A DNA stretch of 57,920 nucleotides. It comes from Dissophora ornata. Taxonomy: Eukaryota; Mortierellomycota; Mortierellomycetes; Mortierellales; Mortierellaceae. The notes beneath the pieces were generated by a model. It saw nothing but the letters and a program-made list of their open reading frames with translations, did not search any database and had not been told where the DNA came from. This document shows positions 47,689 to 57,920 of this stretch, piece after piece. The stretch covers positions 15,670 to 73,589 of the forward strand of contig MU616632.1 in the NCBI GenBank assembly GCA_025201705.1. Reading direction: 5' to 3'. Made by a program: the position numbers and the translations under genes. Numbering within the stretch: position 1 is the stretch's first letter; each line of letters starts with the position of its first letter.

Positions 47689-49040
47689 ATGCATCCATCC
47701 CACCGCGAACGCCTACTTCAGGTCGAGCAGGAGTCCGGGCTCGATGTGAGTGAGTGAGTGTGCGAGCGAGTGAGTGAACAAAACCATCCCCTGCGAACCT
47801 CGAGGATATCAGCTATTGTTTGCCTGTTCCTAACCTGCGCGCGTTGCTTCTTCTTGACACCACCAAGTTCATCCGCACTCTAGACGAGCCTGATCCTATT
47901 GTAGCCCCATCCACGGCCCCTAATACCGCTCAAACTAAAGCAAACAATGTGGTATCAGCTGCTCCAGCACTGACTCTAGGTCTCGAGGGCCTTGATCCTA
48001 TCCTCAGCCGACACGGCGAGCTCCAGCCGGGCGACATGATTGACTTTCATGGACCAAGCTGCAGCGGGAAAACACTACTCCTCTATGCAATTACCATTGC
48101 CACTATTCTTCCAAAAGCATGGAAATATTCGAAATCAAAACCAGCGTTCCCTTTGCTCGGGAAAGCCAGGAGTGTTATTTTTATGGACATGGAACAAGGA
48201 TTCTCGGCTGATCGATTGAAATCGCTGCTCTACCTCGAGATCGTATCAAGGCTATCAAGCCCTTTAATGGGCAGTAATGTCGCGGAGAATAAAGCGGCTG
48301 ATGGACAGGAGATGGATCAGGAAACAGAGCACGTTTTGGAGGATCAACAAGGCGCAGTTGACATCCACTCTCCGGAGATACGAGCCAAAATAGAACAGCT
48401 TGTACTATCATGTCTCAAGAACGTGCATGTTTTTCGTCCGTCAGATGCCATCTCCGCGATCGTAATGTTGAGGACCATGGACCAATATCTCGCAGTCCAC
48501 ACTTCAAACCCATCAAATATTTCATCTGTCAACACAGTAATAAGTCCGCCAGCTACACTACTCCTGATCGACTCTCTCTCGTCCTTCTACTGGCAAGAAC
48601 GTGCACAGGCCAGCCATACCCGCTTCATGGCGACTCTGATGGATGCGCTCAATCGTTTAGTCCCACGGTGGAAACTCGTCTTTATCTCCACAACCTGGTC
48701 TTTACCCTCTTCCAACGCTACAACCGACAGGACAGTCACTGATGCATTGAGGGGGCGATTGAAGTATCGGTTCTTGATGCAACCTAGAACCTTGGAACGG
48801 CTGGAGACGGAGGACGATCTACTACGCGAGTGGTCAAGACGACAGGATCACCGCCAAGTGAGTGATAAGAGTGACGGGGAGTTTGCAGGTGGCGAAGGGG
48901 AGGCGAATGATAGCAGCTCGCTATTCCAGGCTCAGATGATCACTCCGTATGTTGAAGTCTCTCGACAAGAGCTTTTTCGAATCTCAGTATCAAGCACAGA
49001 AGGGATCTACTCATTTAGTGTACCGCCCGCTCAGCAATAA
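47689..49040 (+). CDS. XRCC2: XRCC2-like RAD51 paralogue
   Basis: Exons 47689-47753 and 47813-49040 give 430 residues. Residues ~100-107 are a Walker A motif in DMIDFHGPSCSGKTLLLYAI, followed by the strand SVIFMDMEQGFSADRLKSLL; a Walker B-like TLLLIDSLSSFYW lies near 270. The order HG-E-L..GD-x-I-x-FHGP, then Walker A, then aromatic/acidic strand and ID-S is diagnostic of XRCC2 among RAD51 paralogues. Such proteins act in the nucleus in homologous recombination, helping RAD51 load on single-stranded DNA. The first exon (MHPSHRERLLQVEQESGL..) resembles the ESG-containing N-terminus of XRCC2. The donor was chosen among repeated gtgagtgag sites as the only one that keeps frame, so residues ~19-23 are uncertain. 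The gene is longer than human XRCC2 owing to internal loops and the C-terminal tail. Confidence 0.8.
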
Positions 49041-50861
49041 ACGTTCAAAAAACAGAGAAATGGGGGTTGATCTCACTTCTCATTTTGCATCATTGCTCAG
49101 TCTGCTTAAATCGTATGCTCTTTTGGTGTCATAAACGCGGTCTTGTCAGGAACCCTAAAGTTACTTACCACCCAGGTTTAGAGCTATGAATCCATTTGTG
49201 CTTCTACGTTCTTGCAGAAACGGCTACCCATGGTCGATCTGCAGATTTTTGATCTTCTCCAAGGCAGATAATCTTGAGTCCCATCATCGATAGCTTCTTT
49301 TTCGCAGAAGCTATTCATGTTGATTAGGCGTAACAAACGACCAAGCGTAAGGGAGACGGGATGCATTGAAAGCTAGATAGCGACCTGCTCGTTAGAGCTG
49401 GGACGAAGAAACGAAGAAACCCTAGTTGTTATCACCATTCCACCATCGGCTACCGCCAGGGACAAGAGGCCATAGCAAGAATGAGCACACCAGGCCAAAA
49501 CTTGTGTCGCTCAATTTCACATGCAACAGCATCATATCAGTAAAGGGTTGAAGATGGGTCATCTATAATTCCTGACAGAAATACACATTCACTTCACTCT
49601 GCACACCACCAAAATCACCTGGATGGAAGCTACCACCGTTAGTGTCTGACTGTATGCGGCAGTGAAGCTGTATCAAAAGCGAAAAGGTGGCAGGTCCTTC
49701 TTTAAGCCATTCAATCTCTTTTGGGCGACAAGGAGACCAAGACAGCGCTCGCTTGGCTTTTAACACATGCTACTTCTCGCTGTGTATTCAAAACTTTTTT
49801 CCACAGAGTGTCTTTCTATCGATTTATGACCTCTTTCTCTTTCACCAGCACTTGGTAGCTTTGTTTCGTATATATCCTTGCCGCGGGGGGCTGCTCTTGA
49901 AGAATTTCGTCGGCACATGAAGCCTATTAAACCTGTGTCTACATGGCTTCTGCGTGCAGAAGCGCAGAAGCAAAAGATATGAAGCATTTCCAGTCAGATT
50001 GCCAACCGCAGCGATTGCACGGTTGATGTGCATGTGGTAGGCCTTTGATTTCGCGGTCTTGATTTCTGCTCCAAAACTTTATTGTAGGAAGCACTAGGTT
50101 TATCACGTCTTTTGAAAACTCTGGTCTTTATCGCTCTGGGTCCAGCGCGTCTATCCGGCAACTAGCCAATGTTGGCTTCCCATATCTAGGTGTAAGCAGG
50201 GACAGGGCTCGACGCCCCATGACGCAAGAAGATTGACGTAGAACACAGCAAGCACAAACACGAGTGTTTTCGTAAAGGCATGTATTTCTTTACTCTTCTC
50301 CAGCGACGGTTTCCTGAACGAACCGCAGTATCGGTTTGTAGATATTTTCTTCTCCTTGGTGTCATGCACGAAAGTCAAACTTCAAAGTCAGTGGTCGAAT
50401 GTGGACATTGATTAACAGTGTAATTTAATATCGATATGACATATCCGGTGAATGAGTTTGTCTGAGAGGGCCTCGTCCACAATTTTCCTATCGATCCCCA
50501 TCCACAGGTCGCATGGTTGATCTTTGTTGCTCTATATCAAGTTGATCAAGGCAATCTATCTTCTAAGCGCTCACGCGTTGCACGTTTGGTGTTCCTGTGT
50601 TTTCAGACGGATTCCAACTTCCAATAAATGTGAGAGAACATGCAAAACGGCTGCCGATGATCACAGCCTAGCCCGATGACAACCTACAGTTCTAGTTCAA
50701 ATCGCTATGGCTTAGTGATAAAGAACATCCCTCTTTTGTTTCCGTTTCCCCTTACTAGAACTACGATCTGTATTATTTTCTTTATTTTTTTTTAAAAATC
50801 AGCTTGACTTTGATCTGCTCCGCTCTGCTTCGTGAAAAAAAAAAAGTATATCGCATGAGCC
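49041..50861. other. Intergenic 1.8 kb, no gene recognised
   Basis: I could not support any coding gene on either strand; short ORFs lack conserved features. A gtaagta donor-like site on the minus strand at about 49166 (ggtggtaagtaac) could hint at a spliced non-coding transcript. The last 100 bases before 50862 are T/A-rich and should be the promoter of the peptidase gene. Confidence 0.45.
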
Positions 50862-53557
50862 ATGGCACCTCATCATGACTCTGGTCGTAGATTTATGAAA
50901 CTCCTTCTCCTCAAAGTACCTCGGATCCTTCTTGTCTGTGCAGCTCTCCTCCAACTCCAGTCCAATCCATCTGCTGGGGCTAAGGCTCATCTACCAGGCT
51001 TAAGGCGGTTACATAGGCAATATGCAGGGATTGACGCACCTCTAAAGCCTCGAATGGAAGCAAACAGCTCCACCTTCAGTACATCTTCTGGTCCAACAAA
51101 GAACAGCAACGACAACAACATTACCATTGACTATTGCGCCATGGCGGCAGAGATATCGAGACGAGAGCATGGTGTTATTCCGTACAAATTTGCAAAGGGC
51201 TGTTACGAAATGTTTCCGTTCGATACCCGGACCAGAGACGACACTGTCCGGAACGTGCGGGCGAACTTGGAGTCCTTCTATGTCTTTTACGATATTGCAA
51301 GGTAATGTGAACCCCCTACTGGCGACTCAAAGGGGACACAAGAAGAACGTTGCAGCAAACCTTGGAATTTCACTTACACACAGCGTCCTGTTTCCACTCA
51401 CCGTTTTATTGATGCTCTACATTTTAAACTAAAAAAAAAAAAAAAAAAAAAAAAAAGGTCGCCGCCAGCGATGGATAACTCGGATTTGAGTCCAATTGAT
51501 CTGTCAAAATCCCTGATTGCACTTGGCAAAATGAGCTTTCCTAATGACTATGATTTCCACAGAAAGTTGGGAGAGTTGATCGCTCAGCTCCAGGACCCCC
51601 ACACGGCCTACAAGAGCATGTGTTATCAACAGTTCATGTTCATCCAGCCAATGTCGACATATGGTGTTTTTGAGGAAGGACGACAACAAGTCAAGGTTGG
51701 AATGGTTCTGAACAAACTCGATCCTCGGTTGAGCAGCGCCTTGGTTGACTGCGAGGTCACACACATCGATGGACGTCCAGCTTTTGATGGTAAAAAAAAA
51801 AAACATCAACAACGGCAACAACAGCTGTTGGGTGCAATTCGATAACTTGGCAAAACTGCCAATCATGCATATTATTGCCATTTTAAACCCCCCTTCCTTC
51901 CTTTCCCTGGCATGCTTCTTATCCATCGCGTTCCTCGAATATTTTAGTTATCAGGGACTTTGCAAGGACCAAACCATACAGCAAAGACCAAGGCGTGCGT
52001 ATCAACAAGTCTTTCTCGTATCTGGGGCACGATAAAACAGGGAGCCCTTACGACCGGTATTCCCTCGGAACGTTTGCGCAGAGGACAGCAATACCCTCGA
52101 ACGCTACAATCGAGTACAGGATCAACTGCCGGTCCAAAATCGATTTGGAAACGCATCTGGACCACCATACTTTCTCCTCTTCTACGTCTCCTCCTCCCCC
52201 TGTTGAGACAACTCTTGAATTGAGTTGGTCCGCACTTGATGCGACGATGGTGCCCTATAATGATGTTGTGTCCTATCGCGAGCAGTTCTGTATGCACGAT
52301 TCTACGCAGACCGTCAAGAAATTCGTCCTCGACTCTGCGGCAACGGACGATTTCAGTACGGTCAAGGGGCGGAACCCTCACAAGGACCACAAAAAATCTA
52401 CGGAACTGTACCGTGGAGCTTACGCATCTTTCCATCTTTTGAGCGACGGCGTCACAGGTGTATTCCGGCTTGGTACCGAGTCCCCAAACAAGTTGCTGAA
52501 AGGCGATTATCCTAGCTTCTACGACAACATTGATAACGGTTTCGCGGAGCTCGAGGGCGCTGGAGCCACGAAACTGATAGTGGATCTACAGAATAATTCT
52601 GGAGGGATCATCTGCTGGGGACGTTATGTTCTTCAGACGTTATTCCCAGCCACGGTTGACTCGCCTTATATATATAGCCTCCGCGCGTCGCCTCTGGCAC
52701 AGGCTCTTGCCAAAGCGACGTTTGATTACGATCCCGAGGTTCCCTCACCTTACGAAGGTCTAGTAGACCCCAGGACTGGAGATGAAGTGACGAGTGACGC
52801 GTGGATAACGCCCGGGTCCAAATTAGCAGGTCGTGAGGGTTTGTTTAGCAGAAAAGTGACAGACCGCTTCTGTCGGGCGGTTAAGGATATCAAAGGCGAT
52901 GCTGACAACGCCATGTTCGAACCCGAGGATATTGTCCTTCTCACAAACGGTTTCTGCGGGTCAACCTGTGCAGTCCTCGCGTTGCAGCTACATGAACGTT
53001 ATGGCGTGCGCACGGTCGCCGTTGGTGGAGAGCACGGACAGTCGATGATGTTTTCGTCCTTTCCTGGTGGGGCAGTGCAGGCAAACAATACGCTGTGGGT
53101 CAAACGAATGAACAAGGTTTTGAGCGTGCTTCCGGAATCGATGCTTACAGAGGAGCTAAAGGCTTCGGTGCCGAGGCAGTTACCGGCGAATGGACAATTG
53201 GCATTCGCGTTTAGACAGGTGATGAGCGCATCGCATCCGGACCAGGTATCAGAGTACATGAGGATTCCTAGTGAGTTTAGGATGGATTATACGGTGGCGC
53301 GTTTCAGGATGCCATCGGTTTTGTGGGAAGACGTGCGAGACGATGTTTGGGGAGGACCGCTTTCGTCACCCGACGAAGAAGGAGAGCAAGCAGAAGATGG
53401 GGAGGAAGGGGGCGGTGGAGAGTTTGTGCGCGAACAGACTGAGATTGTGGTAGTGGATGATATTGTGGAGGACATTATGGGGGCCATGGAAAGCGCGGCG
53501 CAGGAGGTGGACCGCGAAGATCTAGAGTGGTTGCAGAGGTATGAGATGTACAAGTAG
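50862..53557 (+). CDS. Secreted S41-family serine peptidase (tail-specific protease-like)
   Basis: Exons 50862-51301, 51458-51789 and 51948-53557 close in phase to 793 residues. The N-terminus has a hydrophobic signal-like segment (MKLLLLKVPRILLVCAALLQ from the second Met, residue 12). An N-terminal domain with QDPHTAYKSMCYQQFMFIQP and a PDZ-like part (VGMVLNKLDPRLSSALVDC) precede the peptidase core: KLIVDLQNNSGGIICWGRYV and VLLTNGFCGSTCAVLALQL, where Ser (~594) after Gly is the expected nucleophile. This order matches fungal S41 proteins. They cleave peptide bonds in extracellular or vacuolar proteins; the substrate is unknown. The C-terminal ~60 residues are acidic. A 26-A homopolymer directly precedes the exon 2 acceptor. 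Confidence 0.82.
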
Positions 53558-54018
53558 ACACTGAATATATCATTCGAGAATCAATATAATCAATCGGGAA
53601 ATATGAATCGCGGTCATACAATTTTTTTTGTGCGCTTGGCTCGGTGGAGAGCTGAACAGAGGGCGGAGCCGGACTGATCAACGCTGCCATGAAGACGAAT
53701 GCGCAAGTACTTCTCTTCATTCCAACCTTTGCATCCCCGCATTTCCTTGCTGCAAAGAGAAAAGGCGCAACACCTTCCTGTTTTCCCGTCTCCCTGCTCC
53801 CTTGATCGTTCACCCTCTCCTTCTCCCCTTTGGACATGCTACTCCTCAGGATTACATGGACCTCTTGCCCATCGAACTGAAATGTATTGAAAACACACAC
53901 ACACATTCCGCTCTCTGCATCCCTTCCTTTACACGCTACATACTTTTTTTTTTTTTCTTTTTCTGCGCACCCTTTTTTTTTCACAGACCTTTTTTTTGTA
54001 CCACGATTTTAAGAAACA
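53558..54018. other. Intergenic spacer
   Basis: A 461-bp spacer between two plus-strand genes; the right side is T/C-rich (about 53940-54005) as in a fungal core promoter. No gene seen. Confidence 0.55.
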
Positions 54019-57000
54019 ATGCCGAGTTCGGTCGACAGCAGTATCCGCACCCAACGCACTTTTGAAAGAAATGCCCACATGGATGTCCTCTCGACAGCGA
54101 CAGCACCAGAGCCAGCCAGGACACACCGTATAGGAGAGAGACCCTTGCGGACCTTGATCGTCGACAACTACGACTCGTACACCTTCAATCTGCTGCAGCT
54201 CTTTGACCAGGACCAACTCGAGAATGTGGTTGTGATTCACAACGATCAGCTCGCATGGTAAACAAAGCCTCTCCTTTTAATCAATCCTTGACAAACTGCG
54301 CGGGAACGAAGAAGCTATCAATTGCGCTGCTTATTTTATTCACAAAAAACTTAGGCATGAATTTGAGCAGAAGATCCTGCCGCACTTTGATCAAATCATC
54401 CTCTCGCCTGGTCCTGGGCGTCCCGAGCGTGCGCAGGTAAAGTTGTTTTTTTTTTATTTTTTTTATTTGTTTGGTTTCGCTGGACCCTTTTTTTGGAGAA
54501 GTGACTTTTCATATGTCCTTCGTCCTGTGCATAAAATGCAACCCAACTTGACAACGGCCTCTTTCATATTCGCAAAAGACAAAGAAACATGACTCATCCT
54601 CTGTCATGGAGTTCAAACATGCTCACAGACCAATTTGCTTTCTAGGACTTTGGGATCTGTACACAAATCCTGCACACGAATCATATCCCTGTCTTTGGCG
54701 TTTGTTTGGGACATCAGGGCATTGGATGGATCCATGGCGCCAAGGTCACATATGGACCCGAACCTGTCCACGGACAAATTGCACATATCAAACACGACAA
54801 CACTGGACTCTTCCAAGGTGTACCACAGGATTTTGAAGCGGTTCGATATCACTCCTTAGTGGTCCAGGAACATGATCTGCCGGCGGATCTTGTGCCAACA
54901 GCATGGTGCTACAGTTTCCCGTTGATCACTGCTGACAATCTCTCTCCCAAGAATAAGAATGTCGACAACTTCACGAGCAGTTTTGACCGGACGCTGGGAT
55001 CAAAGTCGATTATGGGGATCCGGCACAGGAGCTTGCCTCATCACGGTGTACAATTTCACCCAGAGTCGATTTGCACCCAGTTTGGCCGGCAGATGATGAA
55101 CAACTTTTTTAGGATCTCGCACGAGTTTTATGAAGGCAATGCCGATCGCAACCAGGGCCGGGTATTTCAAGAGCTGCCAGACTTTGTTCGCGCACTCTCC
55201 GTTGTTCCCACTTCGCAACCTTCTATCGGCCGACCTGCCATCACCCACTTTACAGCAACCCCCTGCCATGGACTGAAAAGTCAGTCGTCGACGAACCCTT
55301 ACAGCTTACTGATTCATGCATTGGATCCCAGCACCTTCCCCGAACCAGAGGCAGTATTTTCGTCTCTGTTTTTGACAGGCCCTAGATCCAAAGCGGCATC
55401 GTGGTGGTTGGATAGCGCACGTCAACCTCACCCAATGTCGCGGTTCTCGTTCATGGGAGGCATGGAAACCAGGCGTTGCCACGGCCAGAACCCTCATGGG
55501 GATCTGCAGCAACCTGTTGCTGGTGCGGCTCAGGCTGTTGTCCAATACTCCACACTTCACAAGGAGATCCGAGTACATCGATACAATTCCCAGTCCAACC
55601 GCTCCAACGTCAAGCGGATTCAACTGGATGATGGCTCAGGAAAAGAAGGAGGAGACCACAACAAAGCCGCGACCGCAAAAACGTTTTGGGACTGGATGTC
55701 AGAGACTATGGCCCATTTTGGCAAAGAAGGTGTGGAGACGGTCGTCATTGGACCCAACGGCGAACAACGAGATTTTGAAGAGGTGCCGTTCGACTTTTTC
55801 GCAGGGATGGTGGGCTATTTCGGATACGAGATGAAACGGGAAAGTTTAGAGGGATACCATACTCCTATTGAACAGCAGTGTCAATGTCTCGGCCATGATG
55901 TCGAAGAGAATACGAGCCATCCTTGCAGATGTGATTGTTTACGCCAACCAGACGCAGCGTTCGTACTGGCAACACAAGCAGTGGTGTTCGATCATGTGGA
56001 ACGACGTGTTTACGTCCTGGGAGTCGTGAATAATAACCAGCCGAGAACAAGACAGAAGGAGGAGGATATTGGTGGTCCCATTGGGTTCAGCAGTAGAAAG
56101 GCATGTCAGGATTGGATCCAGGATGTCACCCAATCGATTATTCATCTTGCCAACAATAGCCCTTCTTCAGCCACAGGATCTTCATTGAGAAGAAAGTCTG
56201 TTGCAGTTTCGGCACCGATTGGCAGTGTTAATGGCGGATCCAAGAATGAACCGTATCTCGTCAAGCAACGCCACCGTCGTCAATCTTCTGTAAGTCTCTT
56301 GTCACCGTTCAAGGTGGATGTGACAGAGCAAGACTATTTAAGAGCCATCCAGGATAGTCTGGACTATATCCACGAGGGCGAGAGTTATGAATTGTGCTTG
56401 ACCACGCAGTTCAGGGCGAAATTGCCTCTATACCAACACCAGCAAGAAGACGACAAGGATCTGTCTCAGGGCGACCCAGCCTATGAGCTATACAAGATCC
56501 TCCGGAAACTCAATCCAGCACCGTTCTCTGCATTTTTGAGCATGCCCACAGCTCAGGACTATGACAACCAGGCCGACGATGTTGCAGAAGAACTCGTAGG
56601 AAAACTTATTATTCTCTCATCGTCCCCGGAACGGTTCCTGAAGGTTGGAAAGAAACCAAGTGATGAGGTAGGGGGTCAAGACTCTAGTGACTCTAGCGTA
56701 GCCCCTGTGTCGTCATCAAGAACAGTAGAGATGAAACCAATCAAGGGGACAGTTGCAGTGGCGAAGGGCTGTTTCTGTAAGGAGGATGAAGGTTGTAGTG
56801 TGAATGGAGAGGATACAGACAGTAGTGGGCATTTGGATGAGGAACAGACGGAGGAGGAACTGAACCATGCAGCTGTCGGAATGGATAGTGCAGAGCAGAG
56901 ACGCCGTCGTTTGACGATTGACCGGTGTGCAGAGGCGAGAAAGCGTGAAGATCAGACTAGGATCGATTCGCTATCAAAGAACATTAAGGAACGCGCCGAG

Positions 57001-57870
57001 AATCTTATGGTAAGCTCACTCTATTGTATACCTTTACAAAGTATCGAGAAATGGAAAGTTCTTAAAACAAAGCTTTGCTAAACCGAAAGCCTCTTGCTTC
57101 TCGAACCACAGATCGTTGATTTGATTCGCAACGACCTCGCACATGTGTGCAGCTCTAAATCAGTTCGAGTTCCATACCTCATGCATGTCGAATCCTACGA
57201 GACTGTACATCAATTGGTGACGACCGTTCGTGGCGAGCTCTTTGATCATGTTGATAACACACAGGCCGTCAGAGCCTGCTTCCCTCCAGGCTCGATGACA
57301 GGTGCCCCAAAACTTCGATCCGTCCAGTTACTGGACTCGCTTGAACATCATGTCAAGCGTGGTGTTTATTCTGGCTGTCTTGGATACATTGGTATCTCGG
57401 CTGTCTCGGCCGCTCCTGCACCTACACCATTTTCCAAGGCTACAACTAGTCTTGGTGATATCCCGAAAAAAGTGCGATCTGCAGTGGATTTGGCGGTTGT
57501 TATTCGAACGGCTGTGTTGACAGTTGATCCTGTAGAGGACAAGGATGGACCAACAACTCTTGCTGGAGGTAATTCTTCAGTCTAGATGCAAGGATGGTGA
57601 CTCGTGATCTTTCATGAAACCTAACCGTTGTTGTTTTTGCTAGGTTTGTCGGTCGGGGCTGGAGGTGCGCTGACCATCTTGTCAGACGCGAATGAAGAAT
57701 GGCGCGAAGTGCTCTTGAAGTCGCGATCTGTAGTTCCAAGGTACGCCGTGGTCTGTGACCCGTCCATCCATCTCCTCTGCGCCTTCGTTCCTCACGTAAC
57801 TCACTCACTTTATCTTTTTTTTTTTTTTAATTGTAGCGTCCTGACTTATTTGCATCAAAACACCGCATAA
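54019..57870 (+). CDS. ABZ1: Aminodeoxychorismate synthase (PabA-PabB fusion, ABZ1)
   Basis: Six exons (54019-54257, 54355-54436, 54646-57009, 57112-57568, 57644-57740, 57837-57870) close in phase to 1090 residues. The N-terminal half is a class I glutamine amidotransferase: LIVDNYDSYTFNL, LSPGPGRPERAQDFGI, nucleophile Cys ~127 in FGVCLGHQGIGWIHGAKVTY, and GVQFHPES with the catalytic His/Glu. The C-terminal half is chorismate-binding: YIHEGESYELCLTTQFRAK, MKPIKGTVA (~803-811), IVDLIRNDLAHVC and FPPGSMTGAPKLRS. Lys in PIKGT is typical of PabB rather than anthranilate synthase (PIAGT). It makes 4-amino-4-deoxychorismate from chorismate and glutamine for folate synthesis, normally in the cytosol. 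It is longer than yeast ABZ1; the extra length includes an insert of ~50 acidic/basic residues after PIKGT and a low-complexity loop around residues 600-640. The last exon encodes only 10 residues after the split Ser codon. Confidence 0.9.
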
Positions 57871-57920
57871 CAAAACCGAAGCCTCCATTACGTGATCCAC
57901 TTATCTCATGCCTGAACACC

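Noticed and set aside
53475..53984. 169-residue minus-strand ORF after the S41 peptidase gene
   Set aside because: Mostly overlaps peptidase 3' coding sequence and spacer, low-complexity Lys/Ser content, no recognisable domain or splice-supported partner.
1..57920. CRISPR arrays, rRNA, bacterial operons, riboswitches
   Set aside because: Nothing matching was seen; intron-rich genes with GT-AG splicing show eukaryotic nuclear DNA. The evenly repeated segments (LRR, WD40) are in-frame coding repeats.

Overview
This window looks like nuclear DNA from a filamentous, early-diverging fungus, most likely Mortierellomycota (Mortierella/Linnemannia type). The evidence is short GT-AG introns (about 50-240 bp) with phase-consistent exon joins, fungal house-keeping genes (PabA-PabB fusion, OPT transporter, NUP188, XRCC2, POLD3), and receptor-like families common in that group (28-residue LRR proteins, NACHT-pentapeptide-WD40). 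The phylum assignment is inference from gene style; no rRNA or barcode is present. A run of 10 Ns (38329-38338) shows this is a scaffolded assembly. All exon models were built by hand from splice signals and reading-phase closure and were not tested against transcripts.

Layout. (1) 1-10407, accessory region: two tandem copies of an LRR gene on the minus strand (the first runs off the left edge). Both carry the same upstream segment with a decayed zinc-finger/transposase-like ORF. Between them lie a 5'-truncated LINE 3' end with a poly(A) tail and a broken Ty3/gypsy-type polyprotein with a chromodomain. (2) 10810-14491, minus strand: POLD3/Cdc27 (DNA polymerase delta subunit) and an AGTRAP-like small membrane protein. 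(3) 15908-21785, plus: a large STAND/NLR-like protein with NACHT, pentapeptide and 15 WD40 repeats. (4) 22592-24215, plus: an alpha/beta-hydrolase-fold protein whose nucleophile serine appears lost. (5) 24793-29278, minus: a CLIP-170-type microtubule plus-end protein. (6) 30857-36671, plus: NAD kinase, then an alanine-glyoxylate-type class V aminotransferase. (7) 37678-40865, plus: an oligopeptide transporter that closes only if a 5-nt micro-exon is used. (8) 41123-47296 minus and 47689-49040 plus: NUP188 and XRCC2, divergent. (9) 50862-53557, plus: a secreted S41-family peptidase. (10) 54019-57870, plus: PabA-PabB aminodeoxychorismate synthase.

How it fits together: from 10.8 kb rightwards the window is mainly conserved single-copy genes interrupted by one NLR-like gene. 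The left 10 kb is a young, repeat-rich, duplicating region. The two receptor-like families (LRR and NACHT-WD40) share a design: long arrays of near-identical repeats differing mainly at predicted surface positions. This resembles fungal non-self recognition/innate-immunity receptors and is the most interesting biology here. The most concrete novel structural call is the 5-nt micro-exon in the OPT gene.
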